This document shows positions 23,352-35,320 of a stretch of 64,000 nt of DNA, one piece after another (positions within the stretch are counted from its first letter, which is position 1; every line of letters starts with the position of its first letter). Where the stretch lies: NCBI GenBank assembly GCA_036346245.1, contig CM070766.1:3718501-3782500 (forward strand), written 5' to 3'. The notes under the pieces are model-generated. The model saw only the letters and a program-made list of their open reading frames with translations. It did no database searches and was not told the DNA's origin. The position numbers and the translations under genes are program-made. This DNA is from Bonia amplexicaulis (lineage: Eukaryota > Streptophyta > Magnoliopsida > Poales > Poaceae).

Positions 23352-23737
23352 TCCGACTTTCGTGTGAAGGTTGGAGCTCGCCACCCGAGCGGGAAGAGCT
23401 ACCTCTAGTGATCGAGGTGCTTCGCTCAATTGCGGAGCCGGCTCGATCTGCTCGAGCTAACCTCAACGTGGACTAGTGGAACCGCAAGTTTCGATACCAC
23501 GGTAAAAACATCAAGCGTGCTCATCTCTCTTGCTTTCTAAATAGTTCTAAGTTTTCATGCTTAGTACTTTGTTTAGTCCTTGTTATTACTAGTATTGCTA
23601 TTTGCTTGACTAGTATTGTGTAGGCTTAAAATTGTCTTTCATTCTTGTTCTTAGAATTAGAGAAATTTAGCCTAGTTGAAAAGAAAATTTAAAAACCGCC
23701 TATTCACCCCCCTCTAGTCGGTATCCTTGATCCTACA
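23352..23737 (+). repeat. LTR remnant (3' portion of 5' LTR) of element B
   Basis: Ends CCTACA at 23737 after TATTCACCCCCCTCTAG, the usual copia LTR tail in plants, and is followed two bases later by the PBS. Its left part is missing at the junction with element A. Confidence 0.75.
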
Positions 23738-23739
23738 AG

Positions 23740-23750
23740 TGGTATCGAGC
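23740..23750 (+). other. Primer binding site of element B
   Basis: TGGTATCGAGC, one base short of the canonical initiator-Met PBS TGGTATCAGAGC, directly after the LTR end. Confidence 0.75.
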
Positions 23751-23791
23751 TTGGTCTCTCATTTTAGACTTAACCGCTCAGAGAGAAAAGG

Positions 23792-25690
23792 ATGGCTAGC
23801 GAGGATTTGCTATAGGCAAGGCACCTTTCTTTGATGGATCAAATTATGCTTATTGGAAAATTAGAATGTCAATTTATTTAAAGGCCATGAGTCCAAGCGT
23901 TTGGAAAATTGTAAATGAGGGTTACGTTATGGCGCTTGATCCATTGAATCCAACGGATCAAGACTGGCGAAATGCTCATTTAGATGCCCAAGCAATGAAT
24001 GCTATTTTTGGAGCTTTAAACGCGGATGAGTTCAATAGGGTGAGTAATCTTGAGACGGCTCATGCTATTTGGACAACCCTTCCGAAATCCATGAAGGGAC
24101 ATCCACTTAAAGAAGCAAAATTGCACTCGCTTAGATTAAATATGAGATATTCACAATGTTGCCTCATGAGGACATCAATGAGATGTACACACGACTCAAC
24201 AATATTGTGAATGAGCTCAAAGGCCTTGGTACTAACCTTTCCGATCTTGACATTGTGAGAAAGATGCTTAGGGCTTTGCTTAAAAATACGAATGTTGGTG
24301 ACACTCTTACTCAACTCACCGGAGTTAGCAAGAATGACTCCAACACAACTATTGGGCAACCTCATCACAAATGAGCTATACAAGAAGGATAAGGAGGAGC
24401 TCTTGGAGCAATCCTCATCAAAAGTTAAAAGATCACCGCTTTCAAGGCCAAAGCGTGGTAAGTGAAGAATCAAGATGATGAGGAAAACTCAAGAAGAACT
24501 TGCTCTTCTAGTAAGAAGAATGAACAAGTTCATGAGAAGATGTTCAAACCGAGCGCAAATTATGACAAGGCAAAGAAGGGGCACTCTTACTCCAACAGCG
24601 ATATAGCAACATCCGCTATGAATGTGATGAGAAAGGCACATTGCCTCAAATTGCCCTAACAAGAAAGATGACAAAGAGAAGTCATCAAACAAGAAGAGTT
24701 ACAACGGCAAGAAGAAGCTTTTCAAGAAGCTTCACAAAGATGGCAAGAATGAAGCCCACATTGGAGAATGGGATTCAAGAAGAGTATTCCGACCGAATCA
24801 AGTGAAGATGAGTCCTCCAAGAAGAAGGGACTTGTCGAATTGCAATCAAGGAAGCTCCATCGCTATTCTCCACTCCAACTTGCCTCATGGCAAAAGGAGA
24901 TAAGGTAAAATTCCTTGATGATGATGAGCCTTCATATGATGATCTTATGGATATGCTTGTTGAACTAAATGAATTTCTTGGAAAGAGAAATCAAAATTTA
25001 AGATCTTGAAGAGGAACATACAACTCTACAAGAATCTTATAAGGAGCTAAAGGAAGCTCATGATTTGCTCATCCATGAAAAATCTTGCACTAGCATTGGA
25101 ATTACTTGCGATATTATAAATGAAATGCCTAGTGTAAAAGTATCACAATCTAGCATATCTACATCATGTGATGAACTCCTTACCTTGCCATGCTCTTCCA
25201 ATATTGATTCTAGAAATGCCATATCTTTTGTCCATGATGATTTACTTGTTTATGAAAACAAAGATTTAAAGGAACAAGTGTTAAAATTGAACAAAAGCTT
25301 GGAAAGAGCCTACAAAGGAAAGGCTACACTTGATAAACTATTAAGTGACCAAAGATGTTCATTCAACAAAGAAGGACTTGGGTACATTCCCAAGAAAGGT
25401 AAGAAACCGGTATACAAGCCCCCAAGGTTTGTAAAGGAAAATGGTAAGTATTGTACAAAATGCCGGGATTTGGGACATGAGTCTCAAAAATGTTCTAAGA
25501 GTAAGATTCAATCCATTGGTTTATATGACTCATGTTATATGCTTAGAAAAACTGAAAATGGAAATATTCTTGCTCATTTCATTGGCACCTCGATTTTGGG
25601 TGCTAAAAGGAAATCCATTTGGGTGCCCAAAACCTTGGTTACTAACCTCCAAGGACCCAAACAAATTTGGGTACCTAAAAGAACTTGATT
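23792..25690 (+). pseudogene. Sirevirus gag, decayed
   Basis: The ATG at 23792 opens MASEDLL then a stop. After a frame change the gag N-terminus reads FFDGSNYAYWKIRMSIYLKA (23830-23890) and continues to 24374. A first knuckle near 24600-24660 is frameshifted. The coiled-coil and acidic spacer has CLMAKGDKVKFLDDDEPSYD-like sequence at 24885-24950. The longest open stretch, 25065-25688, includes a canonical second knuckle (CTKCRDLGHESQKC) and KSIWVPK repeats typical of Sirevirus gag ends. Not translatable as one protein. Confidence 0.75.
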
Positions 25691-26900
25691 CTCTTTGTAG
25701 GTGAACTACAAGACCGGTGGAAGGCATTGGGTGTTGATAGTGGATGCACTCAACACATGACCGGAGACCGAAAATGTTCACCACCTTGAGAGCGGAGCAA
25801 TGAGAAAATCACCTTTGGAGACAATAGCAAAGGAAAGGTGCTTGGTTTGGGTAAATTGCTATCTCCAATGACCTTTCCATTTCTAATGTATCTTTAGTAG
25901 AAACCCTAAATTTTAATTTGCTATCCGTTGCTCAATTATGTGATTTAGGCTTAACTTATTCTTTCTCTAAAGAAAATGTCATTATTTCAAAATAAAATGA
26001 AAAGGAAATTGTTTTCAAAGGTTTTAGATTTGGAAATCTTTATCTAGTGGATTTCACTTCAAATGAGTCTTGCTTAAAACTTGTTTAATTGCAAAACATC
26101 TTTGGGTTGGTTATGGCATAGAAGGTTAGGTCATGTGGGTATGATTCAACTTAAAAGCTTTTCAAACATGACTTAGTTGTTGGCTTGAAAGATGTGAAGT
26201 TTGAGAAAAATAGACTTTGTAGTGCTTGCCAAGCCGGAAGCAAGTTGCAAACTCTCATCCTTCCAAAAGTATCATGTCAACATCTAGGCCATTGGAACTT
26301 ACATATGGATTTGTTTGGGCCAACAACCTATAAGAGTATCGGAGGAAATAGTTATTGTTTAGTCACCGAGATGACCACTCTAGATACACATGGGTGTTCT
26401 TCTTAAATGACAAAGGCGAAACCTCCTAATTTTCAAAAGTTTCTCAAAAAGAGCCCAAATGAATTTGATTTTAAAATAAAGAAAATTAGAGTGATAACGG
26501 TTCGAGTTCAAAACACTAAAATTGAAGATTTTGTGATGAACTTGAATAAAGCATGAACTTTCCACAACCTACACTCCGAACAAAATGGAGTTGTAGAAAG
26601 GAAAATCGAATATTGATTGAAATGGCTAGGACAATGCTTGATGAATATAATACTCCGATAGATTTTGGGCGAAGCTATTAACACCGCTTGTCATGCCATA
26701 AATCGCTTTATTTGCATCGCCTTTGAAAAGACCTCCTATGAACTTCTCATTGGGAGAAACCGAACATTTCCTACTTTAGAGTATTTGGGTGCAAATGCTA
26801 CATCTTGAGAAAGGGTGTTCGGCTCTCTAAATTTCAAAGTCGATGTGATGAAGGATTTTATTAGATACTCTTCAAATAGCAAAGCTTATAGAGTCTTCAA
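25691..26900 (+). pseudogene. Copia protease and integrase, decayed (element B)
   Basis: VDSGCTQHMTGD at about 25733-25770 is the copia protease active site (D-S-G). Downstream are a GAG-pre-integrase motif (RLGHVGMIQLKSF near 26130), the zinc-binding C-x2-C (CSACQAGSK) and HMDLFGPTTYKS with the first catalytic Asp (26300). The remaining core is broken; HSEQNGVVERK near 26570 marks the region of the third catalytic residue. Confidence 0.7.
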
Positions 26901-26911
26901 TAAAATTCGGT

Positions 26912-28740
26912 TTGGTTGAAGAATCTTGTGATGTACAATTTGATGAAACTAATGGCTCTCAAGAAGAGCAAGATAATTTGGATGATGTAGGAGAAGAAGG
27001 ATTACGCAAAGCCATGGAAAACATGCAAATTGGAGACATCAAGCCAAAGGAAGATACTACATCACCCACCTCATCAAGACAAGTTGAACCACCTACCTCT
27101 TCAACTTCAAACGATGTACAAGAAATAGACGATGAAGCAAAAGATCAACAACAACCCTTCAAGATTCATAATGCAATTGCAAAAGATCATCCAATAGACC
27201 AAATATTGGGTGATGTAAGTAAGGGTGTTCAAACTCGCCTAGAGTAGCTTCATTTTGTGAACATTATTCGCTTGTATCTTCTCTTGAGCCAAAGTTTGTA
27301 GAAGAAGCTCTAGATGATCCTGATTGATAAATGCCATGCATGAAGAGCTAAACAACTTCTCCAAAATGATGTATGGACATTGATGGAAAGGCCCAAGGAG
27401 CAAAATGTGATTGGTACAAATGGGTCTTTCAAACAAGCAAGATGAGAACGGACTTGTGGTAAGAAATAAAGTAAGGTTAGTTGCTCAAGGTTACACTCAA
27501 GTTGAGGGTTTAGATTATGATGAAACCTTTGCACCCGTAGCTAGACTTGAGTCATTTAGAATCTTGTTAGCTTTTGCATCTAGCTTTGATATTAAGTTAT
27601 TTCAAATGGATGTTAAAAGTGCCTTCTTAAATGGAACTATCTCCAACTTGTTTATGTTGAACAACCTCCGGGTTCAAGACTTGAAATATCCTAATCATGT
27701 ATACAAGCTCTCAAGGCTATATGGTTTAAAACAAGCTCCTAGAGCATGGTATGAGCGCCTTCGAGATTTTCTTGTTTCAAAAGGATTTAAAATTGGTAAA
27801 GTAGATACCACTCTATTCACAAAATCATCAATGGTGATTTCTTCGCTTGTCAAATATATGTTGATGATATTATATTTGGTTCTACTAATCAAGACTTTTG
27901 CAAAGAGTTTGGTGATATGATGTCTAGGGAATTTGAGATGTCAATGATTGGTGAACTAAGCTTTTTCCTTGGACTACAAATCAAGAAATTCAAGGATGCA
28001 ACTTTCATAAGCCAAACAAAGTATGTGAAAGACTTATTCAAGAAGTTTGGGATGGAAGATGCGAAACCTATCAAAACACCAATGGCAACAAATGGGCATT
28101 TAGACCTCGACGAAGGAGGTAAGCTCGTAGATACTAAGCTTTATAGATCTATGATTGGTAGTTTACTCTATCTTACCGCATCTAGGCCCGATATCATGTT
28201 TAGTGTTTGCATGTGTGCTAGGTTTCAAGCTTCTCCAAAAGAATGTCATTTAAAGGCCAGAAAAGAATTTTGAGATATTTAAAACATTCCTATAACATAG
28301 GGCTTTGGTATCCTAAAGGTGCTAAATTTGAATTAATTGGATATTCGATTCGAGTATGCGGTTGCAAAGTGGATAGAAAAAGCACCTGGATGTTGTCAAT
28401 TTTAGAAGATCCTTAGTTTCTTGGTCTTCAAAGAAACAAAACTCAGTAGCACTTTCAACCGGCCGAATATGTTTCCACGGAAGTTGTTGTGCTCACTATT
28501 GTGGATGAGGCAAACTTTGATGGACTATGGAATCAATTTTGATAAAGTGCCTTTATTGTGTGATAATGATAGTGCCGCAAAATCTCAAATAATCCACCCA
28601 ACACTCAAGAACCAAGCATATAGATATCCGCCACCACTTGAGAGATCATGTTGGGAAGGAGATATTTGCATTAGCCACATCCTGACCGAAACCAATTAGC
28701 GGACATTTTCACCAAGCCTTTAGATAAAAGCCATTTTGCA
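26912..28740 (+). pseudogene. Copia RT and RNase H, decayed (element B)
   Basis: A linker (26912-27247) of acidic and Ser/Thr-rich sequence precedes RT. The RT block 27411-27920 has QVEGLDYDETFAPVARLES, FQMDVKSAFLNG and LYGLKQAPRAWYERL. The Y-V-D-D catalytic box at about 27860 is out of frame in the longest ORF (YMLMILYLVL), so a frameshift falls just before it. 27917-28273 continues with FFLGLQIKKF and ASRPDIMFSVCMCARFQ. RNase H (28300-28740) has WMRQTLMDYGI and LCDNDSAA, ending with the Sirevirus-type NVLD motif. Non-functional. Confidence 0.8.
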
Positions 28741-29091
28741 AACTTAGAGTGAGTTAAATGTCTTAGACTATTCCAACATTGCATGATTTTATGGCTCACT
28801 TAAATGCATACTTCTTTTGAGTGGCTTGGACAATGTTGTGAAAAAGGTTCTTGTGAAAAAGTCTTTAAAATTTGACTAAATGCAAAATTATTTAAAATTA
28901 TTATTTTAATATATTTAATGCATAATGATCCTTAAAGATGTTAGTTGAGTGCAAAACTAGGGATCATTTGCATACTATACCTTTCTTCTCAAAATTCGAA
29001 GTCCTGGAAAATCCAGACACCGCTAGCCTCAAGCTTACTACCGCTGAGCTGAACTACTGCACGACGCTGAACCACCGGATTTGACTTAAAA

Positions 29092-30960
29092 TTGGGGATT
29101 TCAAACCCTAGTTCCTTGCGGCTTCCTCCTCTCTCTCTCTCCCCAGCAGACGGTTATTCCGCCTCCCTTCACCGCCTCTCTCTCTCTCTCTCAAACCTCC
29201 ACAAAACCGAACTTGGATCTTCAACTGCTTTTTTTCCTCGGATTTTGAGCCTTATGCCTTCCCAAGGACTCACCTCCTCCATTCCTCAAGGTATTTCGGA
29301 TCATCCTCATCTTTTATTGTCTCTTTGAACCCTAGATTGATTTTTAGGGTTTTTCAAATGAGGATGATTTCATGCGTTTAAACTAGGTAAATGTGGTATT
29401 TTGGTATCTAGAGGTGTTCACACACCCATTCCATGGATTCAATCCAAGAAAATACCAAAATCTCAAACCCATTGCTTAACCCTAGAATCGGTCAGCGAGT
29501 GGTACTACCGCCGATCGAGCGATTATCGCTAAGCTTGACTACCGGCCTTAATCAGGTACTACCGATTGCCCCGATTAAACAAAGAACTTCTTCCGATTCT
29601 TTTCAATTCCTTTTGATCTATCCTAGTAAGGCTCTAATACGTATCCTCTTCCTTTAGATGTCTCACATTAGGAGAGCGACTCACGACTTTATTCCTCCGC
29701 CGGCCGTCAGAGAATCTTCATAGCCCCGCCGCTTCGAGGCTTCACAGAAGGCTACTCAGACCGAGGCAAAGGTCCAAATTGAGCCTTCGATTCGTAGTCC
29801 GAGAGAGAACCGAGCAAGAGCCTCAAGAAGCAGATAGCTCCCAATGGAGGAGTCGAGGAGGATCTAATCGAGAGGAAGATCCTCGATTGACTTGAGGAAG
29901 ATTTCCGAGGACTATATCGACACTCGCCGCAGTAAATCAAGATGAGTTACCCTCCAACCCATCAACCCCAAGTTTCACACCAAGTTTCAGAGCAAATTTT
30001 GATCACCGTATGGAGAGAGTCGATGTCACGATCATAAGTGGGTGGATTGGGAGCACTTGTCCTCCATTGACAAGTATGATGGCACTCGTGCTTTTCAGAT
30101 GTGGATCAGATCACCGGCGACACCGCAATGGACTATAATGAGGAGATCATTCGCCGCTTTATGCTAAAGCACATTTCTCCAGATTTTCAAGACATGACCG
30201 GATGACAAGCAGCACACAGCTAGAGGCGACCAAGCATGAGTTCGAGCTTGCCTTGAGAGTCGAGTTGAGTGGGCATGAGAAGGTGTATGACAAGCCGCCT
30301 CTTGAGATCTCCGTGATTTTCGCTTTCTACAACCTCAATGAGAGGTCTGTCCCCGGCACCTTGGTTGGTCTTCTCCCTATTCCTAGCATCATCAATAGGA
30401 TTATCAACCATACCATTCTTCCCAAGAGTGGGAATTTTGATGCCATAAGAGAACATGCTTGAATCTTATAGACTACATCATGAGGGGTCAAGTTTGATGT
30501 AGTGGACTTGATCATTAGGAAATTGCCTCTTCCAAAATGATGTAATCAAGCGCATCAATTATGGACCTTATATCTTTGCCTTGATTGAGACCAAGTTCAG
30601 ATTTAGAGGCAGCTACAACAAGAGGCATAAGGCATATAAGCCGAGACCTGAGCCTCCCATTCCCACCGCCGAGTCTCGACAATGATCCAAAGAACAGAGG
30701 ATCCTCAAGAAGAAGACGGCCCTCGCAGCCAGCAAAGAAGCCAAAGACTTCTCAGATCCGACGTGGCCACTCTCTCTCAGATCTACTCCACTCTACTTCA
30801 GATGAGAGAGTCTCGTGCCGAGGGTTTGCCTCCTCTTCTCGCATGGACTCTCGGATGGGCGGTTGCACCATCGAGCAGCCCTCGGCTCACCCTCCTTCGC
30901 CATGCGCTATACTCATCGCCGTCATGATCCTTCTCCTCCCGGTCCCCAGGAGTAGCTTCT
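29092..30960 (+). pseudogene. Sirevirus env-like / post-pol region, decayed
   Basis: Between RNase H and the polypurine tract lies 2 kb with fragmentary ORFs. At 29659 MSHIRRATHDFIPPP opens a basic, Ser/Arg-rich segment. Near 30545-30640 a frame reads RINYGPYIFALIETKFRFRG then a basic stretch (YNKRHKAYKPRPEPP), and 30700-30790 is Lys-rich. Sireviruses are known to carry an env-like ORF at this place whose role is unproven. Stops in every frame mean no protein is made. I infer the identity from position and from the style of the C-terminal basic block. Confidence 0.5.
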
Positions 30961-30976
30961 TTTGGTATTTGATGCC

Positions 30977-30990
30977 AAAGGGGGAGAAGA
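30977..30990 (+). other. Sirevirus-type polypurine tract
   Basis: AAAGGGGGAGAAGA preceded by TTTGATGCC. The GATGCCAAAGGGGGAGA context is characteristic of Sireviruses. No LTR follows because the element is truncated about 70 bp downstream. Confidence 0.65.
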
Positions 30991-31063
30991 ACGGAAGGAA
31001 TATTAGGAATATTAGGGCTATCTATCTCTATTTATGTTTTATGAATGATTGTAATGAGCTTGG

Positions 31064-31165
31064 TTAAGAGTGTTCGTCCCTTGCATTGGCATTGGAGGAT
31101 CATTACGATTCTTCAAGACTCCGTGAGTATCCATCCTCGTCGAGAAGATCAGGCGACCCCGTATC
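31064..31165 (+). repeat. 5' LTR remnant of element C
   Basis: TTAAGAGTGTTCGTCCCTTG through GTATCA matches 35216-35320 except for a few 1-base indels. It ends CA at 31165. Confidence 0.85.
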
Positions 31166-31168
31166 ATC

Positions 31169-31180
31169 TTGGTATCAGAG
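31169..31180 (+). other. Primer binding site of element C
   Basis: TGGTATCAGAGC, complementary to initiator tRNA-Met, three bases after the LTR end. Confidence 0.9.
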
Positions 31181-32243
31181 CGCTATTTACTTGGTAGGAT
31201 CTTATCCCTTTAAATTTCAGTTTATTACTTACGTCCTATAGTCCATAAACGAAAACACACAAAAAATCCAAACCCTACTTTCGCATCGCTATTTTTGTGA
31301 GTTTTATTATGTCTTGATCCATTAGAAATTTTGTTTATGTGCTGATCGTTCGTGTTCATTTGCGTAGCTTAATCTTTGTGTCCAATCCAAAATTCAAAAA
31401 AAATCCGATCGCTACAGCGTGAACAGATCTTCTGCGATAGCCACGGAAAAATCTACATCTGTGGTCAGTTTCATTACAGATATCCTTAATTTTTCCGTTC
31501 ATTTTTGAGACTAGTATTTGATAATTGCATTAAGGGCTGTTCTTGATTTTAATTTACACATGCTGAAATTTTATTCTTTTGTGGAAGGGAAAGCTAAACC
31601 TTCGTGCTAACTACAAGTTAAAAAAAAGAAAGAAGGAAATAAAGAAAGAAAGAAGGCAGAGCAAAAAAAAGGGAAAGTGAGCATTGGCCAAATTGGGGTT
31701 AGCTAATTCTAATATATAATTTCAGCTTGTGTATTTAATTCCTTTGAGCAATCTTATGCCCTTACATTCATATCATTGCAATTGGTTAGTGTCTCTCCTA
31801 GTACTTGGTGCAAAACGAGCTATCTAATCTTTAATTTCAGATTGCCTCTAGTTAGCTCATTCCTTTGTTTGCAACGAGTCACATTGATCTTTGCGTGTGC
31901 GTTCATATACTTCACTTAAATCTTTTGGATCAGCACATAGGCAATACTTTCTACCTTGGATTATTACTTAATTTTACAACATCGAGAAATCGATCGTGTG
32001 GATAAATACTTCCTAACCAAGCTCCACAAAATATCCTTCTGCGTGCAATTGTGAGTCACTTTTAAATCCGCTTGATCATCACTTGTTATTATAGCCACCA
32101 CCAAGTGTAAGTTTCTTTTGGCCTCAATTCACTTCGGAAAGGTGAGAACTTTACTTATGAGAGAAAAGAGTGAGATTGAGTGATTTATACTAATCATCCA
32201 TATACCTTGTTATTGCTTTATGTTGTCTTTACACAATCTAACC

Positions 32244-33080
32244 ATGTCAGGTGGAGAAGACAACTATGGTGATGAAAATGAAGTTAATCTTAATGCCCGT
32301 GACTCGCTTTAAACATCGGGCATTGAGAAGTACATTGCAACAAGAGCTCCAATCGGCACCACTGCTAAGCACGCATTAACTTAAGACGGATATCAGGATT
32401 TCCATATTGAATTCAATCAACAAATGAAGGTGTTACACAAAAACATCGTGAATAATATTGTGCAAGCACTTCGTCCACAACAACAAAAAGATAGCTTTGT
32501 TCATTTCTATGGCAGTGATGATCCAGAGGAGTATCTTGAGTGGGAATGGTAAATGAAGAAAGTTTTTAGATTTCAGAAACTTTCCAAAGACCAAGAGTTG
32601 ATGCGTGCCACAAGGGAGTTTGAAGACTATGCTTATAGTTGGTGGCAACAACTAATTAGAAAACAACTCATTAAATCTTGGTTAGATTTGAAGGCGTTTA
32701 TGAGAAGCGAGTTTGTGCCATTCTATTATCGCAGGAATTGCTTCACCATCTAGAGAATATCACACAAGGGAGTAATATTGTCCAAAATTACTATTTTAAA
32801 CGCAAGATGCGATCGTCGTCGGTGTCACTAGTCCATCAAGGGAGAAGGCATACTTTAGGGGTGGCTTGAATTACGAGATCGCCGCACTTCAACATAAATA
32901 TTTTAGTAGCATGCATGATCTTGTGAATTATGTTATTATACAGGAGAAGAGACTTATGGAGAAACGTACATCACGGTTCAATCCATGTCCATACTTGAAC
33001 TTATGGTTCCACTAGTGTGACACATGAGAAGATGACCGAGCATGGGACTTTCCTTGTAAAGGAGACATCTTATGCCGCCC
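32244..33080 (+). pseudogene. gypsy gag domain of element C
   Basis: The ATG at 32244 opens MSGGEDNYGDENEVN. The frame has a few internal stops (for example near 32310 and 32550). It contains FYGSDDPEEYLEWEW, then TREFEDYAYSWWQQLI and LKAFMRSEFVPFYY, the hallmark pattern of the plant gypsy gag domain (E-x-W-E ... F-E-x-Y-A-x-W-W ... M-R-x-x-F-V-P). Downstream, SSVSLVHQGRRHTLG corresponds to the R-F-x-x-G-L end of the domain, frameshifted. No zinc knuckle is seen. Confidence 0.7.
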
Positions 33081-33081
33081 A

Positions 33082-33390
33082 ATGATACATACAACAATTG
33101 AGATGCATCAAAACCTATGTGAGAATGAGAGCCACATAGCCAAATTGAGTGAGAGTGTTAAAAAGAGCAAGCTGTGTGATTCCACCATATGTGAGTTTGA
33201 GAGCATCCAAACTGAGAGTGTGAGAGATACACCAAAAGAAAAGAGAGAAGTAGAAGATGGACAAAGTGAGGTTGATTTTGAAACTAACACATTAATATCT
33301 ACTTCTAGTGTTGTTTCTCACATTGTGCAGTTGATATTAAAGAAGAGGAGTCAAATATTCAACAACGGCACCATTGGAGATAAACGATGA
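33082..33390 (+). CDS. 102-codon ORF upstream of the unknown ORF in element C
   Basis: An open frame rich in Glu, Ser and Lys (KLSESVKKSKLCDSTICEFE, then KEKREVEDGQSE), consistent with the disordered spacer between gag and the next ORF. It overlaps the start of the 302-codon ORF by 17 bases in another frame. Probably part of one former gag-ORF2 polyprotein split by an indel. No function recognised. Confidence 0.4.
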   Translation: MIHTTIEMHQNLCENESHIAKLSESVKKSKLCDSTICEFESIQTESVRDTPKEKREVEDGQSEVDFETNTLISTSSVVSHIVQLILKKRSQIFNNGTIGDKR

Positions 33391-34282
33391 GGAGATAATC
33401 ATAGTTAAAGATGAAGTACTTGCTGATCCGTTGTTACATCATGATGATTTAATACCTACAACACCTATATCAACTGAGGAGAAAAATAAAGGTAACAATA
33501 TTGGTGCTGAAATTAATTGTGAAACGGTGAGTACTTGTGAGAACTCATATGTACGAATAAAAATTCCATGTTCTGAAATTTCTTTGCTCAATTTACATAA
33601 TGTGGAATTGATTACTCATAAGGAAGTTCTTACGAGAATATATCCTGATGATTCTTTATATTATATCATGTTTGATGAACCTAAAGAACTATCTAGTGTG
33701 ATTGAGAATGTTGCTGAAATCTCATGTTTAAAATCACTAGTTAGTATCTATGCATATACATATAAGTTCAATTTGATTGGAAATTATGGTATAGATGATA
33801 AGTTTTATGTTTACCGAATATGCATTACATGTGATAAGTTTGTTGAATTGAAATTGCATATTTTGGATAAACAATCTTCTGTGCCATATCATGATCACAA
33901 TGAGATGAGTTTCAACAATAATGCTGCATGTTTCAAAAGATTTCTTAAGCCTACTTATTCATCCTTTAATGTACAATCATGTACAAATAATCAGAGTAGC
34001 GCAGTTGAAGCATGTAAGGAACTAAAAATTTTCTCCCCCATATTTGAACAACTTAATTTGGTTTGGCCCACTAATGACTTGTCCATGTGCCTAGCAAAGT
34101 CAAGGACGACTTTTTCTCATGGGAGAGAGAATGATATGAAAGACAATATTGCAATGTATACATCTTATGGTTGCCGTTATATTAATTTGTTTGTGTGGAA
34201 CAACGAGAATGACACGATAATTGATTCATACATATACCATGCATATGTGTTGTTCTTTTATCTACTACACCGATGTTCTTGA
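33374..34282 (+). CDS. 302-aa protein of unknown function in a non-autonomous gypsy element
   Basis: The longest uninterrupted frame in the nest: 303 codons with no stop in AT-rich sequence, which is unlikely by chance. It opens MEINDEEIIIVKDEVLADPL (acidic), then a hydrophobic and aromatic mid-section (YVRIKIPCSEISLLNLH; YPDDSLYYIMFDEPKEL; YKFNLIGNYGIDDKFYVYRI; CITCDKFVELKLHILDK), then an Asn-rich tail (HNEMSFNNNAACFKRFLK). No protease D-S/T-G, RT, integrase or chromodomain motif and no clear signal peptide. Uncharacterised proteins of similar layout occur in grass gypsy elements lacking pol (from memory, not verified). Function unknown. Confidence 0.5.
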   Translation: MEINDEEIIIVKDEVLADPLLHHDDLIPTTPISTEEKNKGNNIGAEINCETVSTCENSYVRIKIPCSEISLLNLHNVELITHKEVLTRIYPDDSLYYIMFDEPKELSSVIENVAEISCLKSLVSIYAYTYKFNLIGNYGIDDKFYVYRICITCDKFVELKLHILDKQSSVPYHDHNEMSFNNNAACFKRFLKPTYSSFNVQSCTNNQSSAVEACKELKIFSPIFEQLNLVWPTNDLSMCLAKSRTTFSHGRENDMKDNIAMYTSYGCRYINLFVWNNENDTIIDSYIYHAYVLFFYLLHRCS

Positions 34283-34599
34283 TATGCTAAGCAAAAGAAG
34301 TGTTGATGACAAATATATATACCATGCATATCGTTGTATTATTTGCTTAGTACAATTTCAGTTACCAAAAGCCGAGGCGGCTTTTCTTGAAGAAGGGAGG
34401 ATGATGCGGATACGTACAAGCTTAGTACTTTTCAGTCAAACACATTATTTCACTGGAAAGAAGTATTGAGCCGCATTAAATATTGTCAGGTGAATTTGTT
34501 TCTTAAGGAGTTTCTTTTAATTGATGATGAACTTGGAATACTACATCATACTATTATTTTATGTATTCTTAGGTATGATTCATGTGAAGACTTGGGAGG

Positions 34600-35320
34600 G
34601 AAAAAGGGAGGAGCACAAGGACTTAAACTACAAGTTTTGGATAAGATTTTCAAGCCAAATTCGGATCTCCACGTGCTCAATCCAATTCAAACTCGGATTC
34701 AACTCGAATTCAATTCGGATTCGGTTCGGGACAGCCTGACAGACAGTTACTAAAGGCCATAACTTTCACAAACGGAGTCCGATTCAGGTGTTCTTGTACT
34801 CGTTGGAAAGATAATTTCAAGGGCTACACAATGGATCTAGCCCCACCTTCAAATTCATCATGGATTAAAAGTTATGACTGAAACATTGTGACAGCTTAAT
34901 TTTAGGTTTTTCCTTTTGTGTGAGTTTATTTCCAAATACATGTAGGGATGAGATGGAGTTTGTTTAGGACCTCTTGGCCAGCCATGAGGTGGAGAGGGAA
35001 CTATATATTGAGGGTTAGACCCCATTGTAAGGCGACCACGTTTGAGAATAATGAATCTACTAAAGTTTGTTCGAGTTTAGCATTGCTACCAAGTTCCATA
35101 GGGAATTAGGGTGATTTTCTTCAATCAAGATCGTTTAGCCTTCCGTTGGGAATTAGGTGCAGATAGATCTTCGCTGGTGGTTCGGGAAATCAACACGAGT
35201 GTGTTTTGGCGGATTAAAGAGTGTTCGTCCCTTGCATTGGCATTGGAGGATCATTACGATTCTTCAAGACTCCCGTGAGTATCCATCCTACGTCGAGAAG
35301 ATCGGGCGACCCCTGTATCA
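34600..35320 (+). repeat. 3' LTR of element C (left limit approximate)
   Basis: A purine-rich run, GGGAGGGAAAAAGGGAGGAG near 34598-34617, is the likely polypurine tract. The LTR that follows contains a CTATATATTGAGGG TATA region at about 34999-35012 and ends GTATCA at 35320. Without an intact 5' LTR the exact start cannot be fixed. Confidence 0.65.

Larger units (their letters stand above)
23352..31063 (+). mobile_element. Ty1/copia element B, Sirevirus-like, truncated at both ends
   Basis: Order: LTR 3' portion (23352-23737), Met-type PBS, gag with zinc knuckles, protease, integrase, RT, RNase H, an env-like region, and a Sirevirus-style polypurine tract near 30977. Numerous stops and frameshifts show it is old. 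The NVLD block at the pol end and an additional region after pol are Sirevirus traits. The 3' LTR is missing, because element C begins at about 31064. Confidence 0.8.
31064..35320 (+). mobile_element. Non-autonomous Ty3/gypsy element C with gag and an unknown ORF
   Basis: A 5' LTR remnant (31064-31165) repeats at 35216-35320. The PBS follows at 31169, then a gag region, a 102-codon ORF, a 302-codon ORF of unknown function, a purine-rich tract near 34598 and the 3' LTR. No protease, RT, RNase H or integrase is present, so mobilisation would need a partner in trans. The 5' LTR has lost most of its length at the junction with element B. Confidence 0.75.
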
